Shown: positions 16,151-25,561, counted from the stretch's first letter. The stretch: DNA of 52,818 nucleotides from an uncultured Acetatifactor sp. (GCA_947630715.1 CANRIP010000020.1:1-52818); one strand, 5' to 3'. Notes: generated by a model from the letters alone, not told the origin. A program made the numbers and translations.

Positions 16151-17026
16151 ATGCAGGCAGAGCAGGGAAAAAACAATCAAAACAGCTACCACTGGTACCC
16201 GGGGCATATGACGAAAGCCGTCAGGATGATGCAGGAAAACCTGAAACTCATCGATCTGATCATTGAACTGACGGACGCCCGGATTCCTGGCAGCAGCCGC
16301 AATCCGGACATTGAAAAGCTGGGAGCGCAGAAATCCCGGATCATCCTCTTAAACAAAGCGGATCTGGCGGATCCGGACTGCAACCGGCGCTGGGCGGATT
16401 TCTTCCGGGAGACGGGGGCGTACGCGCTGGAGATGAACGCAAAAACCGGCGCGGGCATCCGGACTCTCAGCGCCGCCGTCAGGGATGTCTGCCGGGAAAA
16501 GCTGGAACGGGACAGAAAGCGCGGTATTGTGAATCGTCCCATACGCGCGATGGTGGCGGGCATCCCCAACGTGGGAAAATCCACCTTAATCAACGCCTGT
16601 GCCGGGAGAGCCTGTGCAAAGACCGGCAATAAGCCCGGCGTTACCAAGGGCAGGCAGTGGATCCGCGTCAACGGGGAGCTGGAGCTGCTGGATACGCCCG
16701 GCATTTTGTGGCCGTCCTTTGAAGACGCGAAAGCGGGGATGTATCTGGCTTTTATCGGATCCATGAATGATGAGGCGATCCTTCCCGAGAAGCTTGCCTG
16801 TGATTTGATCCGTACGCTGGAGGAGCTGTATCCGGGCGCGGTGCAGGCCCGTTACGGCATAGGAAAGCGGCAGGGGGCGGAGCCGGAGCTGACGCTGGCG
16901 GATATTGCCAGATGCCGGGGCTGTCTTTTGAAGGGGGACAATCCGGATTTGAAAAAAGCCTCCGGTATTCTTCTGGATGATTTCAGAAGCGGGCGGCTGG
17001 GGCGGATGACCCTGGAGAGGCCATAA
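16151..17026 (+). CDS. rbgA: Ribosome biogenesis GTPase RbgA (YlqF)
   Basis: The 291-residue circularly permuted GTPase is needed for late assembly of the 50S subunit. In permuted order G4 (LNKADL, 67-72) comes before G1 (GIPNVGKST, 137-145), and G3 is DTPG. The N-terminus carries YHWYPGHMTKA, typical of RbgA, and the C-terminal domain is helical. It lies between two signal peptidase genes and upstream of rnhB, as in B. subtilis where ylqF precedes rnhB. Confidence 0.96.
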   Translation: MQAEQGKNNQNSYHWYPGHMTKAVRMMQENLKLIDLIIELTDARIPGSSRNPDIEKLGAQKSRIILLNKADLADPDCNRRWADFFRETGAYALEMNAKTGAGIRTLSAAVRDVCREKLERDRKRGIVNRPIRAMVAGIPNVGKSTLINACAGRACAKTGNKPGVTKGRQWIRVNGELELLDTPGILWPSFEDAKAGMYLAFIGSMNDEAILPEKLACDLIRTLEELYPGAVQARYGIGKRQGAEPELTLADIARCRGCLLKGDNPDLKKASGILLDDFRSGRLGRMTLERP

Positions 17027-17071
17027 GCCGGATTTCATAGGATTCCATAGGAGAAAGGTGCGACGGATCAG

Positions 17072-17626
17072 ATGAAAAAATTCATGAAAGAGATGATCAA
17101 TACCCTGCTTTATCTTCTGGGGGTATTGCTGCTGACATACGTTTTGATTACTTATGTGGGCCAGCGGACAAAGGTGGACGGAGCCTCCATGGAAACCACC
17201 CTTTCCGATGGGGACAATCTGATTGTGGATAAAATCACTTACCGTTTTCAGGATCCGAAACGTTTTGATATCATTGTGTTCCCCTTCCGGTACAGGGAAA
17301 ACACCTATTACATCAAACGGATTATCGGGCTGCCGGGGGAAACCGTACAGATCGACGAAAAGGGCAATATTTACATCGACGGGGAAATTCTGGAGGAAAC
17401 ATACGGCAGGGAAGTGATTAGCCCGGATCATATCGGGATTGCGAAGGATCCGATCCATCTGGGAGAGGATGAGTATTTTGTCATGGGGGACAACCGCAAT
17501 AACAGCACGGACAGCCGGACGGAAATCGTGGGGAACATACACCGGGATGAAATCGTAGGACGGGCGTGGCTGCGGATCTGGCCCTTTTCAAAATTCGGTC
17601 TGCTAAAGCACGGGACGGAGGAATGA
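17072..17626 (+). CDS. lepB: Type I signal peptidase (second copy)
   Basis: The 184-residue single-anchor signal peptidase has a membrane segment at about residues 9-29, catalytic S39 in DGASMETTL, lysine K82 in YYIKRIIGLPGE and the late motif GDNRNNSTDSR. It is clearly diverged from the first copy (for example QRTKVDGAS against TTNVVGVS), so this is paralogy rather than a recent duplication. The stop is 3 bases before the rnhB start. Confidence 0.95.
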   Translation: MKKFMKEMINTLLYLLGVLLLTYVLITYVGQRTKVDGASMETTLSDGDNLIVDKITYRFQDPKRFDIIVFPFRYRENTYYIKRIIGLPGETVQIDEKGNIYIDGEILEETYGREVISPDHIGIAKDPIHLGEDEYFVMGDNRNNSTDSRTEIVGNIHRDEIVGRAWLRIWPFSKFGLLKHGTEE

Positions 17627-17629
17627 CGG

Positions 17630-18394
17630 ATGGGAAAACCGGAGAGCGTCAAAGAGATACGGGAGAGATTACAGGCAGCTTGTGAAGATGAGCTGCCTGA
17701 ACTGATTGAGCTGTTTGGCCGCGACGAGAGAGCGGGAGTCAGGCAGTTGGCAAAAAGCGCCGAAAAACGTCTGGCGGCATTGGAACGGGAGCGGGCGCGT
17801 ATCGACGCCTTGAGAGTTTACGAGGAACGGTACGCGCAATATGACTGGATTTGCGGAGTGGATGAGGCGGGACGGGGGCCTCTGGCGGGGCCGGTGGTGG
17901 CCGGCGCGGTCATTTTGCCCAAGGGCAGCCGGATTTTATATATAAACGATTCCAAACAGTTGTCCGAAAAAAAGAGAGAGGAGCTTTATCAGGTGATCGA
18001 CGACCAGGCGGTGTCCTGGGCGGTTGGTTTCGCGAATCCGGAGAGAATCGACGAAATCAATATTTTAAACGCCACCTATGAGGCGATGCGGGAGGCCGTG
18101 GGAAAGCTGGATCCCCAGCCGGATCTTCTGCTGAACGACGCCGTGTCCATCCCCGGGATCCTGATCCCTCAGGTGCCTATTATCAAAGGGGACGCAAAGA
18201 GCATTTCCATAGGGGCGGCCAGCATTATGGCAAAGGTGACCAGAGACCGGCTGATGAGGGAGTACGATCAGTTGTATCCCCAGTACGGTTTCGCGGGAAA
18301 TAAAGGCTACGGCAGCGCGGCTCACATTGAGGCGCTGAAGCAGTACGGCCCCACCCCCATACACCGGAAAAGCTTTCTCAAAAACTTTATGTAA
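17630..18394 (+). CDS. rnhB: Ribonuclease HII
   Basis: The 254-residue enzyme removes RNA from RNA-DNA hybrids and single ribonucleotides from DNA. The catalytic signature CGVDEAGRGPLAGPVVAGAV carries D78 and E79; GDAKSISIGAASIMAKVTRD and the C-terminal NKGYGSAAHIEAL are present. An extra N-terminal helical region of about 70 residues, typical of the longer Firmicute RnhB, precedes the catalytic domain. It is tightly linked to lepB upstream and to the FliK-like gene downstream. Confidence 0.96.
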   Translation: MGKPESVKEIRERLQAACEDELPELIELFGRDERAGVRQLAKSAEKRLAALERERARIDALRVYEERYAQYDWICGVDEAGRGPLAGPVVAGAVILPKGSRILYINDSKQLSEKKREELYQVIDDQAVSWAVGFANPERIDEINILNATYEAMREAVGKLDPQPDLLLNDAVSIPGILIPQVPIIKGDAKSISIGAASIMAKVTRDRLMREYDQLYPQYGFAGNKGYGSAAHIEALKQYGPTPIHRKSFLKNFM

Positions 18395-18447
18395 TGCGTT
18401 GCAGGGGGCGGCAAAAGGATTTCGGTTCCCGGCAGATTGGAGGGAAA

Positions 18448-20355
18448 ATGAAACTGAGATTGCCATGGGGAATGACGGAACAGCCGGGATCGGCCGCAGG
18501 GAGCAGACGTGCGGGAGAATCCGGCAGGGCGTCCGCGTCCGCAAATACCGCCGCCGTCAACAGGCAGCTTCATTCTCTGGCCCCGGGGCAGACCCTTCGG
18601 GGGGAGGTGGCCGCCAGAAACGGGAACGAAATCCAGATCAGATTGGCGGACGATACGGTGATCCAGGCCAGAGTGGATCAGAACATGAATCTGGAAGTGG
18701 GAAAGACCATGACCTTTGAGGTGAGGAATAACGGCAGCACATTGACGCTGAGCCCTCTGTTCGAGAATACAGCCGCGGACGTGAATGTGTGGAAAGCCCT
18801 GGACATGGCGGGAATCCCCGTCAATGAAACCACCGTATCCATGACGGGGCAGATGATGCAGGCCGGGCTTTCGGTGGACAGAAACGCCTTGCAGACGGTT
18901 TACAGGGAGATCACCTCCTTCCCTCAGGCGGAGATTTCCGATATCGTCAATCTGCACAAGCTGGGAATGGCGGTGAACGACGTCAATGTGGAACAGATGA
19001 TTTCCTACCGGAATCTGACGCATCAGTTGACCGCAGGCATGGACGGGGTGCTTGCCGGCCTTCCGGACGCGCTGGAGGGGATGGCGGAGGAAGGGAATCT
19101 GCAAAGCCTTGCGGGCATGTATCAGGAATTGTTTGCGCTGGTGCAGGAGGGCGTGGGCGAGGGAGTGCAGTTGTCCCTGGAAACTTGGCTGCAGCCGGAG
19201 ACGGCCGGCGGAAGTGTTTTGGCCGGGCAGGAGAGCGCGTCCGGCGAAAGGGCTCCCGGGGACGCCGCCCTTTCGGAAGAAACGGCGGGGGAGCTCCCCG
19301 GCGGCATGGCCCCGCAGACGGCGGGCGCTCTGGGAATGGGCGCCGGCGCAGAGGGAAAGATCGTGTTTTCCGAAAGGGGGAACCCCCCGCAGGGGGCGGC
19401 GCAGGAGGGCGCGGCGGGATCCGTTTCCGCCCAGGCTCGGATCCCGGCACAGGGGGAAGGGGCAGCGGAAACAGCCGCTCCGGAGGGGACAGCGTCGGCG
19501 CTGTCCGAAAGGGCGAGAGGGGCTCTATCGGACAGACTGCTGGAGCTGCTGCCCCGGCTCTCCCTCAGTCCCGGGGAGGAAAGTGAACTGAGAGAACAGC
19601 TACGCCTGTTGGGAATGGGAAAACTGTCGGCGGATCAGTTGTTCCAGGTTTCCGGCAGGATGTTGCAGGCCGCGCGGGCCGGGGAGGATTCCATTTTAAG
19701 CCTGCACCGGATTTTTTCGGAGAAAGCGTTCCAGCATCTGCTGACGGAGTCTTTGCGGAACGTATGGTCGGTGAAACCGGAGGAACTGGCACAGCCCGGC
19801 AGGGTGGAAGAACTGTACCGGCGGATGGACAGGCAGTTAAAGGGCATCGTCCATGCGCTGGAGGAGGGCGGACAGGAAACCGGCGGCGCTTTCCGGTCCT
19901 GCGGCAATCTGGTCAGGAACCTGGACTTTTTAAACCAGTTGAACCAGATGTACGCCTATGTGCAGTTGCCTCTGCGCCTCAGCGGGGGACAGACGCAGGG
20001 GGATCTGTATGTTTACACCAACAGGAGAAAGCTTTCCGCGAAGGAGGGCAAAATCAGCGCTCTCCTTCATCTGGATATGGAGCATCTGGGCCCGGTGGAC
20101 GTGTATGTGGCCATGGAGCAGAGCAAGGTAAGCACCCGGTTTTTTGTGCGGGACGATGAAATGCTGAGCTTTCTGGAGGCCAATATGCACCTGCTGACCA
20201 AGAGACTGTCTGAGAGGGGATATGATTGTAGCTGTTCCATGTCCGTCCGGGAAAAAGGACAGGAAACGTCTTCCCCGTCCAGCGGCATCGGGCCGATTCT
20301 GGAGCAGGAAAAGGGGCTGCTGGTGGCCCGGTATGCGTTTGACGTGAGAACCTGA
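18448..20355 (+). CDS. FliK-like protein (YlqG type), orphan flagellar hook-length control homologue
   Basis: The 635-residue protein has an N-terminal domain of about 230 residues, a low-complexity Ala/Gly/Glu-rich middle (about residues 255-360) and a C-terminal domain resembling the FliK/Flg_hook C-terminus (GGQTQGDLYVYTNRRKLS..., ALLHLDMEHLGPVDVYVAM, LTKRLSERGYDCSCSM). In B. subtilis the equivalent position (rnhB-ylqG-ylqH) holds a FliK-like gene beside an FlhB-C-terminal-like gene, as here. No flagellar genes are in the window. ATG 18448 has GGAGGG just upstream; an in-frame ATG at 18394 overlapping the rnhB stop is the alternative. Assignment rests on weak similarity plus context. Confidence 0.7.
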   Translation: MKLRLPWGMTEQPGSAAGSRRAGESGRASASANTAAVNRQLHSLAPGQTLRGEVAARNGNEIQIRLADDTVIQARVDQNMNLEVGKTMTFEVRNNGSTLTLSPLFENTAADVNVWKALDMAGIPVNETTVSMTGQMMQAGLSVDRNALQTVYREITSFPQAEISDIVNLHKLGMAVNDVNVEQMISYRNLTHQLTAGMDGVLAGLPDALEGMAEEGNLQSLAGMYQELFALVQEGVGEGVQLSLETWLQPETAGGSVLAGQESASGERAPGDAALSEETAGELPGGMAPQTAGALGMGAGAEGKIVFSERGNPPQGAAQEGAAGSVSAQARIPAQGEGAAETAAPEGTASALSERARGALSDRLLELLPRLSLSPGEESELREQLRLLGMGKLSADQLFQVSGRMLQAARAGEDSILSLHRIFSEKAFQHLLTESLRNVWSVKPEELAQPGRVEELYRRMDRQLKGIVHALEEGGQETGGAFRSCGNLVRNLDFLNQLNQMYAYVQLPLRLSGGQTQGDLYVYTNRRKLSAKEGKISALLHLDMEHLGPVDVYVAMEQSKVSTRFFVRDDEMLSFLEANMHLLTKRLSERGYDCSCSMSVREKGQETSSPSSGIGPILEQEKGLLVARYAFDVRT

Positions 20356-20396
20356 GGGCGGAAGATCTGCGGACATATGGAAAAGGCGGGGGACAG

Positions 20397-20696
20397 ATGA
20401 GCGAAAACGGACAACATTCCCAGAACGGCAAAATCAAACAGGCGGTGGCGCTGGAATACGATCCTTCCGATCAGGCGCCCAGAGTGGTGGCCAGCGGTCG
20501 GGGGATCCTTGCGGAAAAAATCATAGAAAAGGCGAAGGAGAGCGACGTCCCCATTCATCGGGACGACAAGCTGGCGGATACGCTTTCCCGGCTGGAGATC
20601 GGGGAGATGATCCCTCCCGAGCTTTATGAAGTGGTGGCGGAGATCTTGATTTTTGTGGATTCCATGGATAAAATCAAGGGAAAGATGAAGGGGTAG
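20397..20696 (+). CDS. FlhB C-terminal-like (EscU/YscU-type) small protein, YlqH type
   Basis: The 99-residue protein corresponds to the cytoplasmic C-terminal part of the flagellar/type III switch protein FlhB: QAVALEYDPSDQAPRVVASG, ILAEKIIEKAKESDVPI, DDKLADTLSRLEIGEMIPPELYEVVAEIL. It has no membrane domain. The autocleavage motif NPTH that precedes AVAL in FlhB is replaced by GKIK (residues 11-14), so it begins almost exactly where FlhB is cut. It directly follows the FliK-like gene; in flagella FliK and FlhB-C interact to switch export specificity, so the two products probably interact. Their role without flagella is unknown. Confidence 0.85.
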   Translation: MSENGQHSQNGKIKQAVALEYDPSDQAPRVVASGRGILAEKIIEKAKESDVPIHRDDKLADTLSRLEIGEMIPPELYEVVAEILIFVDSMDKIKGKMKG

Positions 20697-20699
20697 AAA

Positions 20700-21062
20700 T
20701 TGAACCGCAGACAGACAGGGGCGGAATGGGAAAGCCTGGCCGCCGAATATCTGGAACGCCGGGGCGTACGGATTGTGGAACAAAATTACAGGTGCAGGCA
20801 GGGAGAGATCGACCTGATCGGCTGGCATCAGGGCTATCTGGTGTTTATCGAGGTAAAATACCGAAAAGGTACCGGGAAGGGATATGCCCTGGAGGCGGTG
20901 GATCCGAAAAAACAGCGGAAAATCTGCAGGACTGCGGATGTTTACAGATACCGGCACAGGCTGGGAGACGCCTTCGGCGTACGCTATGATGTGGTGGCCG
21001 TGCAGGGCGGGGAAATCCAATGGATCCGCAACGCCTTTCCCCATATCGCCGCGTGGGCGTAG
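20700..21062 (+). CDS. yraN: YraN-family (UPF0102) endonuclease-like protein
   Basis: The 120-residue protein has the UPF0102 pattern: TGAEWESLAAEYLERRG at the start, then the endonuclease-like core EIDLIGWHQGYLVFIEVKYRK, in which the D and the E-x-K fit a Holliday-junction-resolvase-like fold. The biological role is not established. The start is TTG 20700, 3 bases after the previous stop, with AAGGGG upstream. It is commonly found next to rnhB in bacteria, as here. Confidence 0.92.
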   Translation: MNRRQTGAEWESLAAEYLERRGVRIVEQNYRCRQGEIDLIGWHQGYLVFIEVKYRKGTGKGYALEAVDPKKQRKICRTADVYRYRHRLGDAFGVRYDVVAVQGGEIQWIRNAFPHIAAWA

Positions 21063-21084
21063 AACCGTGAAAAGGAGGATTTCG

Positions 21085-22041
21085 ATGGATGGGATCGTGC
21101 GGGATGGCAGAAGGACGGGGGAGGTTCTGCGCCGAAACCCCGTTAAGCTCCCCTCAGGAGAGGAACTGGAATATCTGACGTTTCCGTCCCTGGAAGAAAC
21201 AGGACTGGTACGGCATTTGATTTCCACCAGGCTGGGAGGCGTAAGCAGGGGGGAATATGCTTCCATGAACCTGAGTTTTACCAGAGGCGACCGGGAGGAG
21301 GACGTGCGGGAAAACTACCGCCGGATCGGCCGGGCGCTGGGATGCGCGCCGGAGGATATGATCCTGTCCGCCCAGGCCCACACCGTCAATATCCGCCGCG
21401 TGGGCGCGGCAGACCGGGGGAAGGGCGTGACAAGGGAATCGGATTACAGCCAGGTGGACGGGCTGATAACGGACGAGCCGGGGATTGCGCTGGTGACTCA
21501 GTACGCGGACTGCGTCCCCCTGCTGTTTCTGGATCCGGTCCGAAAGGCGATCGGATGCGCCCATTCCGGCTGGCGGGGCACCGTGAAAGGGATGGGAGAG
21601 CGTATGATCCAGGCCATGGGGGAGGCCTTCGGCACCAGGCCGGGTGATCTGCTCTGCGCCATCGGGCCCTCCATCTGCCGGGACTGCTATGAAGTGGGAG
21701 AGGATGTGGCGGAGGGCTTTCGCAGGCTGGAGGCGGAGACGGAGGAACAAAGGAGGCGGCTGGCTCTTTCCGGCCGTTACGGAAACGCCCCGGGCGGCAG
21801 CCGGGAAACGCCGTCCGTGCTGACGCCGGGAAAGAGGGAAGGAAAGTTCCAACTGGACCTTTGGCTGGCCAATTATCTGATTCTCTGCCGCGGCGGGGTT
21901 ACGCCGGAAAAAATTGCGATTACCGATCTGTGTACCTGCCATAACAGCGGCTACCTGTTTTCCCACCGCGCCAGCGGGGGCAGACGGGGCGGCATGGGCG
22001 TTTTTCTCATGCTGGACACAGGCCGGACAAAAGCCGTGTGA
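21085..22041 (+). CDS. pgeF: Purine nucleoside phosphorylase/laccase-domain protein PgeF (YfiH)
   Basis: The 318-residue protein belongs to the YfiH/LACC1 family; members act on purine nucleosides (adenosine deaminase and phosphorylase activity), and E. coli PgeF edits peptidoglycan precursors. Metal ligands are visible: H in AQAHTVNIR, C in YADCVPLL and H in AHSGWRGTVKGM. The C-terminal GPSICRDCYEVGEDV motif is also present. ATG 21085 has AGGAGG at 21073-21078. The open frame extends back to 20884 only because it overlaps yraN in another frame. The length exceeds the usual 250-280 by a less conserved stretch near residues 225-260. Confidence 0.92.
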   Translation: MDGIVRDGRRTGEVLRRNPVKLPSGEELEYLTFPSLEETGLVRHLISTRLGGVSRGEYASMNLSFTRGDREEDVRENYRRIGRALGCAPEDMILSAQAHTVNIRRVGAADRGKGVTRESDYSQVDGLITDEPGIALVTQYADCVPLLFLDPVRKAIGCAHSGWRGTVKGMGERMIQAMGEAFGTRPGDLLCAIGPSICRDCYEVGEDVAEGFRRLEAETEEQRRRLALSGRYGNAPGGSRETPSVLTPGKREGKFQLDLWLANYLILCRGGVTPEKIAITDLCTCHNSGYLFSHRASGGRRGGMGVFLMLDTGRTKAV

Positions 22042-22064
22042 AACGCGGCGGAAAAGAGGAAGGG

Positions 22065-22757
22065 ATGTCGAATATACTGGTTTGCGACGACGATCGGGAG
22101 ATCGTGGACGCCATAGAAATTTATCTGAATCAGGACGGCTATCGGATCTTTAAGGCATATGACGGCCAGCAGGCCATCGATCTGTTAAAAAAAGAGGAGA
22201 TTCATCTTCTGATCATGGATATCATGATGCCAAAGCTGGACGGGATCCGGGCGACGCTGAAAATCAGGGAGTACAGCAGTATCCCCATTATCATTTTAAG
22301 CGCCAGATCGGAAGACACGGACAAGATCCTGGGACTGAACATAGGCGCCGACGATTATATTACAAAGCCCTTTAACCCGCTGGAGCTGGCGGCCAGGGTC
22401 AAATCCAACCTGAGGCGCTATACCTCCTTAGGCAGCCTGAGCAGGGAAAACAAATCCGTCTATCAGGTGGGCGGCCTGATGATCAACGATGACACCAAAC
22501 AGGTGACCGTGGACGGGGAACCGGTCAAAATGACCCCCATAGAATACAATATTCTGCTGCTTCTGGTGAAAAATCAGGGGAAGGTGTTTTCCATCGACCA
22601 GATCTATGAGAGCATCTGGAACGAGGACGCCATCGGAGCGGACAACACCGTGGCGGTGCATATCCGGCACATACGGGAAAAGATTGAAATCAATCCCAGG
22701 GAGCCAAGGTATCTGAAGGTGGTATGGGGAGTGGGCTATAAGATAGAGAAACAGTAG
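22065..22757 (+). CDS. Response regulator, OmpR/PhoB family
   Basis: The 230-residue two-component regulator has a receiver domain with the acidic pocket D9/D10, the phospho-acceptor D52 in LLIMDIMMPKLDG and the lysine in ADDYITKPFNP, followed by a winged-helix DNA-binding domain from about residue 135 (KMTPIEYNILLLLVKNQGKVFS ... TVAVHIRHIREKIE). It is close to VanR/PhoB-type regulators. The start at 22065 follows AAGAGGA; the frame is open upstream into pgeF. The kinase gene follows after 28 bases. Confidence 0.95.
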   Translation: MSNILVCDDDREIVDAIEIYLNQDGYRIFKAYDGQQAIDLLKKEEIHLLIMDIMMPKLDGIRATLKIREYSSIPIIILSARSEDTDKILGLNIGADDYITKPFNPLELAARVKSNLRRYTSLGSLSRENKSVYQVGGLMINDDTKQVTVDGEPVKMTPIEYNILLLLVKNQGKVFSIDQIYESIWNEDAIGADNTVAVHIRHIREKIEINPREPRYLKVVWGVGYKIEKQ

Positions 22758-22785
22758 CGGTCAGTCAGGAAGGAAACCCAGTAAA

Positions 22786-25512
22786 ATGAAAAAACCCACA
22801 TGGAAACGAATCGCAGCGGGCCTGCTCCAGCATCTTCTGGCTGCCGCCCTGATGGCAGCGGCAGCGGAAATTATGCTGAACTCCTATATCGCGGTGGAAT
22901 CCATCGACGGCACAAAGGTATACCAGGTGATCGTGGGGGAAGCGGGAGAGGAATTTGAAGAATCGGAAATTTACAGCAATCTGTTCCGAAACGCTGTCTC
23001 CGACGTCACGCAGTTGGTGGTGATCCGGGAAAGGCTGGAGACGAACGAGGTGTTCGATTCCGCAAAGCATATCGATATCACGGAATTTGCCGGCGAATTG
23101 GGGACGGACAGGGACTGCGGGGTGACGGCGGTCTATGAACTGGATAACCTGATCAAATGGGGCAAACGGGGCGTGGAATACACCGAACGCACCATGAGCA
23201 TGTCGGATTTTGTCAATTATTTTGGATTTTGCCTTTACCCGGAGAATTTTACCCTGGACGAATACGGCCAGCTTATTTTTGATCAGTTTTATAAAGTGAC
23301 CGAGGAGGAGCCGGACAGTTGGGACACGGATGGGACGGACGGCTCCGGCGGAGAGGACGGCCAGGAGGTTCCCCGGGAACCGGGGCTTCCGGAGGGAAAG
23401 ACGGAGGAACAACTGAAATCCGTGCAGGAAAGAATGGGTTCCTATTCCAGACCGCAGTTGGAGGATATGGTGTTTGCCTATCTGATGGGGAAGGATCTGG
23501 ACCAGGTGCGGCTTTCCCGGGAGGACGACGGCAGCCTTGCGGTCACGTTCCCTTTGTTAATATGCCGCTACGACACGGTGGACGATGAGCGTCAGTTGGT
23601 GCAGTACGCGGACAACTGGGTGGATTATATGAGGTTACAGGAAAATCTGACGGCGGTCATCGAAAGCCTGACCCGGGACTATGAGAGGTACCAGATCTGT
23701 AACCCTGCGTACGCGGAAGGCAGCAGCAACGTGAAATATATGGTGCGGATGACCACGGAGGACGGCGTCCGGAATTATACCAACGTGCCCTCTCTGAAAA
23801 AAATGGAGGATGAGTATATCACGGATTACTTTACCGAACTGCGCAGCCACCTGATTTATTACCCGGACAGCCTGATGTTTATGGGGAATACCAGTATGAG
23901 CGAGGAGGAGTTGTACGACAGGATCAGCGTCTATGAAAACGCCTACCCGGACAACACCCATATCTGGATCGGCGTGGACGCGTTGTATACCGTGGAGGGA
24001 GACGCATTTTACAACGCCCATGAAATCTATGAAAAGATCCTCCCCAATCTGAGCAGGATGCTGCTGTTGATTGCGTTTCTGAGCCTGAGCTGGATCGGCA
24101 TCGCCATACACATGTCCGTCACCGCCGGAACGGCCGTTGGAGAAGACGGAAACAAGGTGAGATATCTGAATGGCTTTGACCATATGTGGACGGAGGTTTT
24201 TCTCCTGTTTGGGGGGCTTTTGATCTACATCGGCATATGGGGATACCGGCTTTTGACGGAGGTGGCGCAGACGGCGGGGGTGCTGCCGGTGCAGATGCTA
24301 GGGCTTCAGCTTTCCAGGCTGTATCATTACAGCGTGTTCGGATTATACGGAGTGTATGTGAGCGCTTCGTTTTGCCTGATCTGGTACAGCCTGATCAGGC
24401 GGATCAAGTCTTTCCGTCTCTGGAAGGACAGCTTTCTCTACTGGCTGATCCAGAAGGTGAAACACGCCGTCCATTTCATTTTCCGCTTTAAGAATTCTGT
24501 GATCAGCATCCTGCTGCCCTATAACGTGTATGTGCTGGTCAATCTGGCGATGCTGGTTGTCGTGTATCTGCTCAGGGAACGGCGGGTTTTGGCTGGGGCG
24601 CTGGCGGCCGTCCTGGTGATCCTGGACGGAGGGATCGGCGTGTTTTTATTCAAGCGGAATGCGGAGCAGAAAGAGATTGTGGAGGGGATCAACCGGATCC
24701 GGTCCGGAGAGGTGGATTTTAAACTGGATACGGACAGGCTGCACGGCTCCAGCAGAGAGCTGGCGGACGCGGTGAACAATATCGGCGAGGGCATCCGGGC
24801 GGCGGTGCGCACCAGCATGAAGGACGAGCAGTTGAAAACGGATCTGATTACCAACGTGTCCCATGACATCAAAACGCCGCTGACCTCCATCATCAATTAT
24901 GTGGATCTCTTAAAAAGGCTGAAGATAGAAGAAGAACCTGCCAAGGGATATATACAGATCCTGGACGCAAAAGCCCAGAGGCTGAAACAGTTGACGGACG
25001 ATCTGGTGGAGGCCTCCAAAATTTCCTCCGGCAATATTGAGCTGGACAGGGAAAAGCTGAACCTGACGGAGCTGATCCATCAAAGCATTGGGGAATTTTC
25101 CGAAAAGCTGGAAGAAAAAAAGCTGGATGTGATTTTTTCCGACAGCGGATCGCCCGCCTGTATTTACGCGGACAGCCGCAGAATGTGGCGGATTGTGGAA
25201 AATCTGTTCAACAACATCTGTAAATACGCTCTGGAGGGCACCAGAGTCTATATCGATATTGTGCGCTGGGACGGAAAAGTGGAGATATCCTTTAAGAACA
25301 TTTCCAGACAGCAGATGAACATCCGGCCGGAGGAACTGACGGAGCGGTTTATCCGGGGGGATCTGTCCCGCAGCACCGAGGGAAGCGGCCTGGGCCTGTC
25401 CATCGCAAAGAGCCTGATCAGCGTACAGGGGGGCGTCTTTGATCTGAAACTGGACGGGGATCTGTTTAAGGTGGTGATGACATTCCCGGAATACAGGGAG
25501 GACGGGGCGTAA
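22786..25512 (+). CDS. Sensor histidine kinase with large multi-pass N-terminus
   Basis: The 908-residue kinase pairs with the upstream regulator. Membrane segment 1 is at about residues 8-32; then a long mainly extracellular region of about 380 residues containing an acidic Gly/Asp linker (about 182-200); then a group of membrane segments between about 418 and 635. A HAMP-like linker follows, then the HisKA domain with H693 in NVSHDIKTPLTSI, and the ATPase domain with N-box LFNNICKYAL and G-box GSGLGLSIAKSL. The catalytic part resembles the VanS type. The signal sensed is not evident. Confidence 0.93.
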   Translation: MKKPTWKRIAAGLLQHLLAAALMAAAAEIMLNSYIAVESIDGTKVYQVIVGEAGEEFEESEIYSNLFRNAVSDVTQLVVIRERLETNEVFDSAKHIDITEFAGELGTDRDCGVTAVYELDNLIKWGKRGVEYTERTMSMSDFVNYFGFCLYPENFTLDEYGQLIFDQFYKVTEEEPDSWDTDGTDGSGGEDGQEVPREPGLPEGKTEEQLKSVQERMGSYSRPQLEDMVFAYLMGKDLDQVRLSREDDGSLAVTFPLLICRYDTVDDERQLVQYADNWVDYMRLQENLTAVIESLTRDYERYQICNPAYAEGSSNVKYMVRMTTEDGVRNYTNVPSLKKMEDEYITDYFTELRSHLIYYPDSLMFMGNTSMSEEELYDRISVYENAYPDNTHIWIGVDALYTVEGDAFYNAHEIYEKILPNLSRMLLLIAFLSLSWIGIAIHMSVTAGTAVGEDGNKVRYLNGFDHMWTEVFLLFGGLLIYIGIWGYRLLTEVAQTAGVLPVQMLGLQLSRLYHYSVFGLYGVYVSASFCLIWYSLIRRIKSFRLWKDSFLYWLIQKVKHAVHFIFRFKNSVISILLPYNVYVLVNLAMLVVVYLLRERRVLAGALAAVLVILDGGIGVFLFKRNAEQKEIVEGINRIRSGEVDFKLDTDRLHGSSRELADAVNNIGEGIRAAVRTSMKDEQLKTDLITNVSHDIKTPLTSIINYVDLLKRLKIEEEPAKGYIQILDAKAQRLKQLTDDLVEASKISSGNIELDREKLNLTELIHQSIGEFSEKLEEKKLDVIFSDSGSPACIYADSRRMWRIVENLFNNICKYALEGTRVYIDIVRWDGKVEISFKNISRQQMNIRPEELTERFIRGDLSRSTEGSGLGLSIAKSLISVQGGVFDLKLDGDLFKVVMTFPEYREDGA

Positions 25513-25561
25513 ACCGGTCCGGAAAGCATGGGCCGCCGGACGCCGGGCCGGATGCCGGAGA

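Noticed and set aside
25513..25561. Terminator between the sensor kinase gene and prs
   Set aside because: A GTCCGG/CCGGAC stem exists, but no T-run follows on either strand.
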